In this document: positions 44,422 to 52,802 of the stretch, piece by piece
Layout: each line of letters starts with the position of its first letter
Position numbering within the stretch: position 1 is the first letter of the stretch
The notes under the pieces: generated by a model
The model's database searches: none
What the model was told of the DNA's origin: nothing
What the model saw: the letters and a program-made list of their open reading frames with translations, nothing else
Assembly: GCA_943330745.2 (NCBI GenBank)
Contig: CALQIX020000018.1
Span: 1 to 64,000 of the forward strand
Source: Lishizhenia tianjinensis
GTDB lineage: Bacteria > Bacteroidota > Bacteroidia > Flavobacteriales_D > Crocinitomicaceae
Reading direction: 5' to 3'
DNA length: 64,000 nt
Position numbers and translations under genes: made by a program

Positions 44422-45345
44422 TTATTCGAATAATTCAATCATTACCTTTCCTTTAGAAAAATTTGGTAAATGCATCATTTCTGAAATGGTGGCGTGAATA
44501 TCAATAAGGGATCTATTTTGTGAGACTTGTACGTTTTTTTTAAAATCTGGTCCAGCGGCAAAGAACATCAGGTGTCTACATCCATCACAATCGTCTCCAT
44601 GATGTTGAAAATTACTTGTATGTCTGCCGTGATCATTGGTAACAAAAAGTGTTGTCTTACCAGCCATTTCAGGATCTTGTTGTATTAAATTCCATAATTG
44701 ATAGATATAATAATCGCTTGTTTTGATGGCAGATAAATAGGCGTTCCAGTTGTTTTGATGTCCGAAATAATCTGGGTCTTTCAGGTTAATTAAAAGTAAA
44801 TTTGGTTTGTGCTTATTTATAGTTTTTATCGCGTGACACATTGTGATTGAGTCACTTCTATATCCTGTATTAATTCCATTTATTCCACAATCTGTTTTGG
44901 GTTGGTAAATATCCTTCCATTTATTTTGCTTGCAGTTACTCAATACTTCCAATTTATCCTTACTCGAAATTATCCATGCGCTGTTTAATAAAAGAGGATA
45001 TTTTTTCAACCAATCCTGAAAATATGAATGATATGTTGGTAGTTCTAGACCAGAATTATCTAAATTATTTTCGTAATACCCAGTTGTAACTGCAGCGTGT
45101 CCGTTTGTTGTATTTGTGGTCCCTGCATTATAAAAAGAGGTGTTTATTACTCCCGTATTTTTGAGATAATTTGCCATAAAAGGGATATGAACATGCAACG
45201 AATCTCCCCATGTCTCTGAATATCTCGCTCCGTCCATTACTACTACAATACAATATGCCGTTTTGTAGTTTTTTTCCTTTACTTTATCCTTATTACAAGA
45301 GATTAAAATGAGTGAGAATAATAGTACCGGTAATTTATGGAGCAT
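44422..45345 (-). CDS. Alkaline-phosphatase-superfamily lipoprotein
   Basis: A 307-residue lipoprotein (lipobox LISCNK). Metal-site motifs of the alkaline phosphatase/phosphodiesterase fold are present: VVVMDGARYSETWG (first metal Asp), TTNTTNGHAAVTTG (nucleophile Thr region), NLKDPDYFGHQNNW (Asp and His), and FVTNDHGRHT with a further His near HHGDDCDGC. Likely a periplasmic phosphodiesterase or phosphatase with two divalent metals; substrate unknown. ATG 45345 gives a proper lipoprotein signal; the longer frame from 45396 would bury it. It is 51 bp downstream of the 45.4-kb gene and probably in its transcript. Confidence 0.8.
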   Translation of the reverse strand: MLHKLPVLLFSLILISCNKDKVKEKNYKTAYCIVVVMDGARYSETWGDSLHVHIPFMANYLKNTGVINTSFYNAGTTNTTNGHAAVTTGYYENNLDNSGLELPTYHSYFQDWLKKYPLLLNSAWIISSKDKLEVLSNCKQNKWKDIYQPKTDCGINGINTGYRSDSITMCHAIKTINKHKPNLLLINLKDPDYFGHQNNWNAYLSAIKTSDYYIYQLWNLIQQDPEMAGKTTLFVTNDHGRHTSNFQHHGDDCDGCRHLMFFAAGPDFKKNVQVSQNRSLIDIHATISEMMHLPNFSKGKVMIELFE

Positions 45346-45396
45346 AGGTAAAGTTAAGAAAAATTGAAGGTTTAGAAAATTTAAATGACAATTCAA

Positions 45397-46452
45397 TTAT
45401 TTGTATTTTCCTAATCTCACCAAAGGGTATGTGTAAGATATCTTCAACTGGTGCCCTTTTATATCTCCGGTATTTTTAAATGGTAGGTTATAAGCATATG
45501 CTAAATTAAGCAGGCCATAATTTATGCCAATTTCAGGTTTCCAAAACCATGTATTAGTCCCTAAATTAGAATTATTATTTATGCCAAATTGAACAAGGTT
45601 TACTTGTAAAAGAGTTCTTAATTGAAAAGTATAAAATAAAAACTCGGAATTACCTCCTTTATATTCTTTTAAAAATGATACTCCGTAATAGGAAACTCTT
45701 AAACTTTGCATAAATGGATTAACTTTATTTGTATTATCCAATGAAATATCAACACCTTGATAAAATCCATTTCTAGTTCCAAAGGAAGTATAACCCAGGT
45801 TTAATCCGTCATAACTATCAAAAAGATGAAAAGGACCAGCTTTTTTATGGTCATCAACATAGATTTTAGCAATATTCAACCAATCTTTATCTTGAATTCC
45901 ATTGAGATTATCATCTAAATACCAACTGACAAATTCTTTGTCTAATGCATCTTCTGATTTATTTTCTTCAACCTTTTCCAAAGCACCCACATTTTGAAAT
46001 TCGGACATTCTTCTTTGATGAAAATACGTTTCAATTGCAGAATTTGGGTTTCGTGCTATTAAAGTGTCAATTATAGAACTAAACTCTATTAAATCCTTGG
46101 TAGTTAATTCTTCATAATCATTCATTTTTTTATCAGGGTACATAGCAATCAAATTATGCAGAATAACATCGTATTTTCTTTTATCATTCCTGTAAGTTGA
46201 TAACATAGCTTTTAAAAAAACATAGTTTTTGTCAAAATATTCAGGATTTTTCCATTTCTGAATTGGAAGGTTGTCAAACAACGAATCATTGAAATTTTCC
46301 AATAATTCATCACTATCAATTCCCTTGCAAATAGGGCATGCAGATAACCGAATATTCTTATCGAACAATGGGATTCCTAACCATGACTTTTGAGCTATGG
46401 ATAGATTTGTAGTAATAAATAGTATCGAAACAAAAAGAATAAAAATTTTCAT
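45397..46452 (-). CDS. Exported protein with C-terminal beta-barrel-like region, unknown
   Basis: A 351-residue exported protein (signal peptide ending LSIAQ). Near the mature N-terminus there is a CxxC (ACPICKGID, about residues 39-42). A helical, charged middle follows (about 60-190). The last ~150 residues look like outer-membrane strands: NGFYQGVDISLDN, LRVSYYGVSFLKEY, FLFYTFQLRTLLQV, WFWKPEIGINYGLLNLAYAY. No family recognised. It has a good promoter and probably shares a transcript with the phosphatase-like lipoprotein downstream. Confidence 0.65.
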   Translation of the reverse strand: MKIFILFVSILFITTNLSIAQKSWLGIPLFDKNIRLSACPICKGIDSDELLENFNDSLFDNLPIQKWKNPEYFDKNYVFLKAMLSTYRNDKRKYDVILHNLIAMYPDKKMNDYEELTTKDLIEFSSIIDTLIARNPNSAIETYFHQRRMSEFQNVGALEKVEENKSEDALDKEFVSWYLDDNLNGIQDKDWLNIAKIYVDDHKKAGPFHLFDSYDGLNLGYTSFGTRNGFYQGVDISLDNTNKVNPFMQSLRVSYYGVSFLKEYKGGNSEFLFYTFQLRTLLQVNLVQFGINNNSNLGTNTWFWKPEIGINYGLLNLAYAYNLPFKNTGDIKGHQLKISYTYPLVRLGKYK

Positions 46453-46469
46453 GAATTTAATTTAGTATC

Positions 46470-46477
46470 CAAAATTA
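46470..46477 (-). promoter_or_regulatory. Promoter (-7 TAATTTTG) of the 45.4-kb operon
   Basis: Exact TAnnTTTG match, 17 bp upstream of ATG 46452. A TTG about 21 bp further upstream fits the -33 element, making this one of the more complete promoters in the window. Confidence 0.65.
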
Positions 46478-46611
46478 GCTAATTTCTCATTTGCTATCCA
46501 ATAAAGTATGATCAAAGTTCTTTTTAGTGCAAAAATGAAGGTTTGTTTTAAAAAGATACGTTTATGATTGCACTGTGCTGAGAATAACAATTCTATATGT
46601 ATTGTATCTTA

Positions 46612-47577
46612 TCATTGATGCTGATAACATCTTCCGTTAACATTGGAAGTAGAGCGTCTGCACCGAGTCCCTTTTTTTGTTATGCCGCTGCATTGAACGC
46701 CCGTTGTATTTGATTTATAGGTTTTGCTAGTTGATTTCCATGACCAGCAGGAAATACAAACGGTTTTTTCTAGTTGAGCTTCTTGCTCATCTTCCAGCAA
46801 ATGAAAAAAATCGATACCGGTAATTTTTTCTACGCTATCAATAGATAGGGCAAATTGTTGTAAGGGCAAACTGGAGGATGCGTTGGGTAATACAAAGCCA
46901 ATTCCTTTGATGGAAGGTTCTCTGTAGTCTAAGATTACTTTGTAGTAGTAGTTCGGAACGGCCACTTGATTTAATCCAATTGTGGGGAGTCCTGGGGTCA
47001 AAACAGGCCCGGTTACCACATAGATCGATTCATTTTCATTGGCCCAGGAGCGTACTAAACTTTCTAAGTTCTTCCATATTCCACGATTGAATCCCGGTAG
47101 TTGGGGACTCATATTTGAAAAATAAAACGATTCAATCATTGTGGTAGATGACCAACCCATATCTGCTGCTGGGGCTAAATGTCCTCGATCAAATCCGGAT
47201 TTTTTATAGTCCGTATCCGTGGCAGAACCGGTTGAAACTGCTGGGTCTACCAAAAATTTATTGGTTCGTTCAAATGCTTTTTGAGTTTCTTGTGCTGTGA
47301 GTTCATAAGCCACCCAATTCGCTTGTTCGGCCGCTTCGTTGTAGGACAAGGTATATCCGGTATGTGTGATAACTTGTTCCCCTTGTCGAAAAAAGGGGAT
47401 CTCAAGGTGTTGGATCAGTGAATCGGTCGTTGATTCCTCCGCATGTTGTTCCACTGCTGCTTCGGGTAAATCCCGTTCGACTTTGGGAGTAGGTTTGTTG
47501 GTTTCCGTGCAGCTTTCTCCAAACAACAACAACAGAACAATTCCCGAACTAAAAAAAAGGGTCCTTAACATTTTCAT
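46612..47577 (-). CDS. DNA/RNA non-specific endonuclease lipoprotein (NUC1) with Cys-rich tail
   Basis: A 321-residue lipoprotein with signal MKMLRTLFFSSGIVLLLLFG and lipobox ESC. The nuclease domain (about 70-270) has the NUC1 active-site motif DRGHLAPAADM near 126, plus YFSNMSPQLPGFNRGIWKNLE with the Mg-binding Asn. It would degrade DNA and RNA at the cell surface or periplasm for nutrient gain or competition. Beyond the normal end is a ~30-residue tail with pattern C-SGITKKGTRC-RRST...GRC-YQHQ, a small zinc-knuckle-like Cys/His motif seen at the end of other Bacteroidota nucleases. The frame extends to 47664, but ATG 47577 (or 47571) gives the lipoprotein signal. Confidence 0.88.
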   Translation of the reverse strand: MKMLRTLFFSSGIVLLLLFGESCTETNKPTPKVERDLPEAAVEQHAEESTTDSLIQHLEIPFFRQGEQVITHTGYTLSYNEAAEQANWVAYELTAQETQKAFERTNKFLVDPAVSTGSATDTDYKKSGFDRGHLAPAADMGWSSTTMIESFYFSNMSPQLPGFNRGIWKNLESLVRSWANENESIYVVTGPVLTPGLPTIGLNQVAVPNYYYKVILDYREPSIKGIGFVLPNASSSLPLQQFALSIDSVEKITGIDFFHLLEDEQEAQLEKTVCISCWSWKSTSKTYKSNTTGVQCSGITKKGTRCRRSTSNVNGRCYQHQ

Positions 47578-47838
47578 CCATGTGGGGTATAGGTTCTGTT
47601 TACTACCTGCGAATTTAGAACAATTCACTTCCTGAACAAAATGGTGGATGATTTTACATTTCATTAAGTATCAGATCAATCAATAATCAACCTACTTTTC
47701 TATTTCCAAGATAGCATCTAAAATACGTTGAACCAGATTTCTATTGAGCGGGATTGCTTGCCAGAACAGATTTCATAGTATACCCAACGGACATTATAAC
47801 GTTCAATTTTAGGATTCGATGAAATTTGTTTGTATTTC

Positions 47839-48795
47839 CTAACTGAATTGGTATTCGGTTAATCGTTGCGCTCCGAATTTCATCAAAACACCTTGATCTA
47901 CCGCCCATTTTAAATCTCTACTGGCTGTCGGTGCTGAAATCGTTTTAAAATGTATTAAATAGTCTTTTCTGCTGAATTTGTTTTTGCCGATTCTATCTCC
48001 ATATAAGCGGATTCTGTCTTCTGTATGAAGAGTGACTGTTTGTGATTGTAAAAGTTCTTCTAATGCTTCTAAAAGTATCTCAAGCATGAATTCAATAAAT
48101 GGTGTTGAATGTCCCTTTTTATCAGACTCGGATAATTTACCGTAATATTCTGCTTGTCTTAATTTGATAAGGCGCTCTACAGGTAGAAATTCAAATACGG
48201 GATATTGTTGCATTAAAATGAGCGTTTGCCACAGCCTACCCATGCGACCGTTGCCGTCTAAAAAAGGATGAATAAACTCAAACTCGTAATGAAAGACACA
48301 ACTTTTTATTAAAATCAAATCTGCATCGTTTTTTAGGTATCGGAACAAGTCTTTCATAAGTCCATTAACTATTGAACCATCAGGAGCAATATGTTCTACT
48401 TTTGAACCTTTAACAATACCTACATTTTTAGTGCGAATTCGACCAGCTTGTTCAATTAGTCCATTCATAAGTATGGCATGGGCTTTTTCTAAATCTTTTA
48501 ATAGTAAGGGATTAAAGGAATTGAGTTGCTCATACACCGCAATTGCATTTTGCACTTCAATAATATCTTTTTTGGGTGCCAGAACTCGTTTATTATCTAG
48601 TAATGCTGTAATTTGAGCTTCAGTTAACGTGTTTCCTTCTATTTCCAACGAGAACTTAATTGTTTTAATCCGATTTTTTTTACGCAGTTCAGTGGGTGGT
48701 TTATACAAATGCGTACTGTTGATTTCTCCTATTCGTTCTGAAATAGAAGCGATTAACCGCAATATTTTATCAGTTAGTTGATAGGGAGGTTTCAT
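47839..48795 (-). CDS. Fic-family AMPylase with N-terminal inhibitory helix and C-terminal winged helix
   Basis: A 318-residue cytosolic protein. The Fic active-site motif HPFLDGNGRMGR is at about 175-186 with catalytic His and complete anion-binding loop. An N-terminal inhibition motif S49-LEI-E53-G54-N55 blocks ATP in class II Fic proteins. The C-terminal ~70 residues (KNKFSRKDYLIHFKTISAPT, LKWAVDQGVLMKFG) form a winged helix. Fic enzymes transfer AMP to target hydroxyls. The winged helix suggests DNA binding and autoregulation, and two tandem 11-bp near-palindromes lie in its own leader at 48809-48832. A RhuM remnant is encoded just upstream on the same strand. Confidence 0.92.
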   Translation of the reverse strand: MKPPYQLTDKILRLIASISERIGEINSTHLYKPPTELRKKNRIKTIKFSLEIEGNTLTEAQITALLDNKRVLAPKKDIIEVQNAIAVYEQLNSFNPLLLKDLEKAHAILMNGLIEQAGRIRTKNVGIVKGSKVEHIAPDGSIVNGLMKDLFRYLKNDADLILIKSCVFHYEFEFIHPFLDGNGRMGRLWQTLILMQQYPVFEFLPVERLIKLRQAEYYGKLSESDKKGHSTPFIEFMLEILLEALEELLQSQTVTLHTEDRIRLYGDRIGKNKFSRKDYLIHFKTISAPTASRDLKWAVDQGVLMKFGAQRLTEYQFS

Positions 48796-48808
48796 TCTCT
48801 GTATTTTA

Positions 48809-48832
48809 TGATACTATCATTTGATGCTATCA
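48809..48832. promoter_or_regulatory. Tandem operator-like palindromes in the fic leader
   Basis: TGATACTATCA, a perfect palindrome around a central C, and TGATGCTATCA (one change) lie 2 bp apart, a 13-bp repeat. They sit between the fic -7 box (48839-48846) and the fic ATG (48795), so a bound protein would block transcription. Confidence 0.6.
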
Positions 48833-48838
48833 GAAGAA

Positions 48839-48846
48839 CAAATGTA
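48839..48846 (-). promoter_or_regulatory. -7 box TACATTTG of fic
   Basis: Exact TAnnTTTG match, 43 bp upstream of the fic ATG at 48795, leaving a leader long enough for the tandem operator. Confidence 0.55.
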
Positions 48847-48861
48847 TGAAATTTGCTTAAC

Positions 48862-49008
48862 TTATACCTCCTTATCTTTTTGAAAAGTGGGGAGTAAAAA
48901 AAGCTTGAGAATACTTATAGTATTTAACCAAACTTGTTCATCTTCTATCCGCACTTCAATGTGCTCAACCAGTTCGTTGGGGCGGTAAATTAGGATTTCA
49001 TTTTTCAT
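48862..49008 (-). pseudogene. RhuM-family N-terminal remnant
   Basis: A 48-codon frame, MKNEILIYRPNELVEHIEVR then IEDEQVWLNTISILKLF, matches the conserved N-terminus of RhuM/virulence-type proteins (pattern E-I-x-I-Y, IEVxxEDExVWL, then a helix ending LF). The rest of the ~330-residue family protein is gone; the frame ends after KDKEV. Frequent neighbours of such genes are Fic/Doc proteins and mobile DNA. Family assignment rests on about 35 residues. Confidence 0.6.
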
Positions 49009-49180
49009 AACTCACCTGAATATGGCGAAAATCTGTGAGAATCGAAAGTGTGAATAGGAAACGATAAAATTTAAAAATTTATTATTGATTCATGTACAAA
49101 ATTGAATTATAGTAGTTATTTATTTCTCACAGTTAACATTTTTCTTGAATATTAGTTAGATTTACTTTTTCTTTAATTAA

Positions 49181-49810
49181 ATGAATCAAATGAGGATAAT
49201 TCTTTTCTTAAGTACTATTGTTTTAAGCCTAAACACGATGGGGCAAACATCAAGTATGAAACAGCCCAACTGTAGTGAAATAAAAGGTTTGCAAACTTGT
49301 GATAATAGACTAATCCCTGAAAATTATACCGGAATAATGTTTTGTTGTTTAAATGGAAAGGTCAAAGAATTACGTAACTACAAGAACGGCATAGTAGATG
49401 GTTTTTGTATAGAATGGTTTGAGAATGGCCAAATTAAATCAGAAATAAATTTTAAAGAGGGTAAATTTCATGGCCTATCAAGATGGTGGTATGCAAATGG
49501 TCAATTTAGTATTGAAGCAAATTACAAAGATGGTGAGCATGAAGGTTCAGTAAGAAGTTGGTTCGAGAATGGTCAAATATCTCAAGAGGAAAATTACAAA
49601 AACGGTTTAGAAAATGGCTTAATAAGATGGTGGTTCGAGAGTGGAAAACTCGAATTTGAAGGAAATTACATCGAGGGAAAGAATGATGGTTTGTCGAGAA
49701 GGTGGTACGAAAATGGTCAAAAAGATATTGAATGGATTTACAAAGATGGTGTGATAATTAGCGAAACTTGCTGGGACGAAAATGGGAATTTAATTAAATG
49801 TGTAAACTAA
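49181..49810 (+). CDS. Secreted MORN-repeat protein (YwqK-like)
   Basis: A 209-residue exported protein (signal peptide ending NTMGQ; Met4 is an alternative start). Seven to eight MORN_2 repeats of about 23 residues follow, for example CIEWFENGQIKSEINFKEGK, SRWWYANGQFSIEANYKDGE and RSWFENGQISQEENYKNGLE. The conserved W-(F/Y)-x-N/S-G-x core is present throughout. Databases often name this family YwqK antitoxin after B. subtilis, but most Bacteroidota members have no proven antitoxin role. The gene is 9 bp before a VRR-NUC nuclease gene, so the two are likely co-expressed. Confidence 0.82.
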   Translation: MNQMRIILFLSTIVLSLNTMGQTSSMKQPNCSEIKGLQTCDNRLIPENYTGIMFCCLNGKVKELRNYKNGIVDGFCIEWFENGQIKSEINFKEGKFHGLSRWWYANGQFSIEANYKDGEHEGSVRSWFENGQISQEENYKNGLENGLIRWWFESGKLEFEGNYIEGKNDGLSRRWYENGQKDIEWIYKDGVIISETCWDENGNLIKCVN

Positions 49811-49819
49811 TAAATACAA

Positions 49820-50518
49820 ATGAGTAAGCCAGAATTAGAATTTAATTTAGACATCCAAAAATTATATGAAAATACGATTTCTTTATTAACCGTTGAAGCG
49901 GAAGAATTAAAACAAAAATCTAAATCACTCTATGAATATAAAAATCAGTTTTATTCTGTAGAAGAATTTAGCTCCCTTTTTTTTAAAGAAAATGGATATC
50001 TTACTTACTACGGGGTTGATTTTTCTCAAGTATTCTCTTATATTTCTTTTAATTTTGATTATGACACCTCTGTTTACGAAAATTATATTTTAGGAAGTAA
50101 ATTAATTGATTCTAAAGCACTTCATCAAAAGTTTAAGCAACTAGAGAGATTAAGGAATATCACGCTGGAAAACAACGCATTAAGTGATGAATTAATTTTC
50201 TTGGCTCAAGAACTTATGGAGCTGTATTATTCTACTTACGAGCCTAAAAAGTTAAAATTAATTTCCATTTTTGATTTTGTTCGAAGCTTGCCACAAGACG
50301 AATTAATTCGATTGATAAGATTTTATTACAAAATAAGTGGTTTAAAACGAGGTACACCAGATTTATTAATTTTTAAAGAAAGAAAATATTGGTTCGTTGA
50401 AGTAAAATCCTCAAATGATTCATTAAGTAAATATCAAAATTTCTTTATTCATCATTTTCAAGAAATCGTAGGCGAAAATATTTTTGTTTTAAATGTGGTA
50501 GATAAGAATTGGAGTTGA
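49820..50518 (+). CDS. VRR-NUC-domain nuclease-like protein
   Basis: A 232-residue protein without signal peptide. The C-terminal ~60 residues are a VRR-NUC (PD-(D/E)xK) domain: GLKRGTPDLLIF (catalytic Asp near 179), KYWFVEVKSSNDSLSKYQ (E-x-K near 193-195), and the ending FVLNVVD. The N-terminal ~160 residues are helical and not recognised. VRR-NUC domains occur in phage and repair nucleases (Fan1, phage Holliday-junction enzymes). All catalytic residues look intact. The gene follows a MORN-repeat gene by 9 bp and converges on an unknown gene 10 bp away, within the accessory stretch. Confidence 0.8.
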   Translation: MSKPELEFNLDIQKLYENTISLLTVEAEELKQKSKSLYEYKNQFYSVEEFSSLFFKENGYLTYYGVDFSQVFSYISFNFDYDTSVYENYILGSKLIDSKALHQKFKQLERLRNITLENNALSDELIFLAQELMELYYSTYEPKKLKLISIFDFVRSLPQDELIRLIRFYYKISGLKRGTPDLLIFKERKYWFVEVKSSNDSLSKYQNFFIHHFQEIVGENIFVLNVVDKNWS

Positions 50519-50528
50519 GGATTTAAAA

Positions 50529-51383
50529 CTAATTTTTCGGGAAAATTTTTAAAAATTCTGAATCTAAAATTTCAAAATAGGCATATTTAAAATCATAAAT
50601 ACCTGAAACAAACATATTATAAGTAATTGTCAATCCATTATATTTTTCATAGTAATCATCAACCTTATGACTAAAGGAATAGCATTCAGCTTGTTTGTTT
50701 TTTTTCGGTTCAGATAAATCTAACCATTTACCATTAACAAATGTTATCTTCTTTCGGCAAGTCCTACAAATGTTTTTTGATTTACTGGTAGATGGGAGAT
50801 AAAATCTTTTAAAATTAATGCCACTACTTACGGTTGATTTAACTGGGAAAGTGTATACTAAATAAGGTTTTTTACCCAATTCTAATCTAATCAAATTAAT
50901 CAGTTCATTGTCAGAAATTTTTTCATTAAAAGCAACTATAGTAGTTGAAGAAAGCTCTATTAATGAATCACTTGATTTCAGTTTGTTAAACTCATTTTCA
51001 TCAAAAATATAAGCATAATTTTTCTGTTCTATATTCCAATCTTGTCGAATACTAGGGTAAGTGTAGTGTCCCTCATATTTTTTAACAAATAAAACGAAAT
51101 AATTTTTTTCATTTATGGATAACATTTTGGAGTGAAAGAAAATAAAGTTTTGATCAATATGAGACTCTAATATACCGGAGCTATAATTATTTTCCTCATT
51201 TGAGAGGAAATTATCATGACTAATCCACTTTTCTTTTATATTATCATAAACCCAACCTTTAGCCTTGTAGATAGTATCTGACGATTTATTGAATTTTAAC
51301 TCTTCGGCATTAATTCTTTCTTGACAAAAGATCATGTTAGAAGTAAAAAAAACTATAATTATTAAAGAAATAGTATATTTCAT
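50529..51383 (-). CDS. Exported protein, unknown function
   Basis: A 284-residue protein with a signal peptide (MKYTISLIIIVFFTSNMIFC; the final Cys could be a lipobox). The body has aromatic beta-type segments and one CxxC in KNICRTCRKKITF (about residue 205), possibly a small zinc or redox site. No family recognised. Very AT-rich, like its neighbours. It lies 40 bp from the decayed mnmE end copy and has no clear -7 box, so its native promoter may have been lost at that junction (inference). Confidence 0.6.
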   Translation of the reverse strand: MKYTISLIIIVFFTSNMIFCQERINAEELKFNKSSDTIYKAKGWVYDNIKEKWISHDNFLSNEENNYSSGILESHIDQNFIFFHSKMLSINEKNYFVLFVKKYEGHYTYPSIRQDWNIEQKNYAYIFDENEFNKLKSSDSLIELSSTTIVAFNEKISDNELINLIRLELGKKPYLVYTFPVKSTVSSGINFKRFYLPSTSKSKNICRTCRKKITFVNGKWLDLSEPKKNKQAECYSFSHKVDDYYEKYNGLTITYNMFVSGIYDFKYAYFEILDSEFLKIFPKN

Positions 51384-51422
51384 GTATTTTTTTGGATAAA
51401 AATAGTGTTTTTTTCCGGGAAA

Positions 51423-51503
51423 TTATTTCCAATACAACCTTTTAGAAAACCGCCCAAAAATATCGGTATCAATATCAATCTGACCAGTGATATTCCCGAG
51501 TTG
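51423..51503 (-). pseudogene. Decayed second copy of the mnmE 3' end (direct repeat)
   Basis: This 81-bp segment aligns with the last 84 bp of mnmE (53203-53286) in the same orientation. The first 47 nt differ at only three positions, all synonymous (Q-L-G-N-I-T-G-Q-I-D-I-D-T-D-I in both). The rest carries small deletions, so the frame ends in LYWK instead of the conserved FCIGK. The copy begins 3 bp after the hipA stop, so together with the intact mnmE end it brackets hipBA. This is the expected scar of an element that integrated at the mnmE 3' end. Confidence 0.85.
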
Positions 51504-51506
51504 TAT

Positions 51507-52802
51507 TTATACCAATCGAAAGGCACGCTTCATTTGTTCTATTTCGCTGTTGCTGATGCCATACTTCCTAGCAACAGTGCGCCAGTTGGCTATTTCATTT
51601 TGTATTTGCTTTAAAAGGATCGTTGCAGAATCTTTTTTCAATTGGTACAGATGAGCTGTATTGAGAGCTAAAGTAATATCTAACTCATTGCTATTTTCGG
51701 AGATATTTAAGGTTAGTCCATAGCCCATCTCATTCGGATTCATGTCAAAAGCAGGAGACAAACGCCATCCTTTTTCTGATAGTAAAAATCCATGATTACG
51801 CATGTGATCGTCTGTGTTTGAAACCAAAATGTTAAATACCAACCTACGCCAAAGCTGTTCCAAATCATCTTTTGCCGCAGGACTTTGTTGTATAATGAAT
51901 CCAACTAAATCAAGGTATCCAACACCTTCCTCGTGATCTACTCCATCCTGAAGTCCCAACAATGTCATGGCTGAAGCAAAGTGAATACGCCTTTGATCCG
52001 CTGTTCTATCAAATCGTTTGGATAAAAAAGTATGGTGCTTCCCTGAAAATTTTTGTAAACGTGTTTCTGCAACATGAATGCCGCAAGATTTTGCCAATTC
52101 GTTCAATACCATTTCCCAAGCACCCACATCTTTTTCATCTCGTGAACTTGGGAATTTTGCAATCCATAATTGTTCTTTATCATCAATCACACTGGCTTTT
52201 GGTCTTGCTCCTCCCAACGAAGATCCTGGATCAATTAGCATACTTAACCAACGTGCATATTCGGGATCATTGACAGCATCATCATGCTCTAATTGCAAAC
52301 TGGCGTACTCTAATTCGCGAAGAGAAGTCCATGGTGGAGTTGCCATTTGTTTTTGATCATTCATGAATAGTCCATTGTCATCCATAAATCGTATACCGCC
52401 CATTCGATGTCCGTCAAAAACTCCCAACAAAAAATCACTTTCAAAAAGCGTTCTTTCCTCTCTTCCGTCTTTTTTCGCTTGCCAAGCCTCTCTTCTCCGC
52501 ATCAATAGTCGTCCCCAACGATCGGGCGAGGAATCAAGGAAAATCCCAAAATTATTTTTCTCCAATGGTAGATATTGTTTACCCTTATAATAACCCAAGT
52601 GTGGATCCAAAAATAAAATCGGATTTTGTTTATTTATCCACGTCTCCGCATATTCAAATGAAAATATTTCCTTCCCACGTAAACGTTGAGCAGTTAAAAA
52701 CCCCATTAATTGAATTTTTTCCAAGAAATGCCAATCTGCATAAACCCTTATTTTTAGAGGCTCTTCATTCAATCGTTTGGCAACTTGGTCGCTTTGTTTC
52801 AT
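51507..52802 (-). CDS. hipA: HipA-family serine/threonine kinase toxin
   Basis: A 431-residue kinase. The N-terminal HipA_N region is followed by an ATP-binding loop near SSLGGARPKAS (~195-205), IAKFPSSRDEKD, the catalytic SNTDDHMRNHGFL (~327-339), and the metal-binding AFDMNPNEMG (~350). In E. coli, HipA phosphorylates glutamyl-tRNA synthetase and causes persistence; target here unknown. All catalytic residues are present. Its ATG overlaps the hipB stop by 4 bp, the usual coupling of antitoxin and toxin. The stop is only 3 bp from the mnmE-end copy, so the gene end coincides with the element boundary. Confidence 0.92.
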   Translation of the reverse strand: MKQSDQVAKRLNEEPLKIRVYADWHFLEKIQLMGFLTAQRLRGKEIFSFEYAETWINKQNPILFLDPHLGYYKGKQYLPLEKNNFGIFLDSSPDRWGRLLMRRREAWQAKKDGREERTLFESDFLLGVFDGHRMGGIRFMDDNGLFMNDQKQMATPPWTSLRELEYASLQLEHDDAVNDPEYARWLSMLIDPGSSLGGARPKASVIDDKEQLWIAKFPSSRDEKDVGAWEMVLNELAKSCGIHVAETRLQKFSGKHHTFLSKRFDRTADQRRIHFASAMTLLGLQDGVDHEEGVGYLDLVGFIIQQSPAAKDDLEQLWRRLVFNILVSNTDDHMRNHGFLLSEKGWRLSPAFDMNPNEMGYGLTLNISENSNELDITLALNTAHLYQLKKDSATILLKQIQNEIANWRTVARKYGISNSEIEQMKRAFRLV

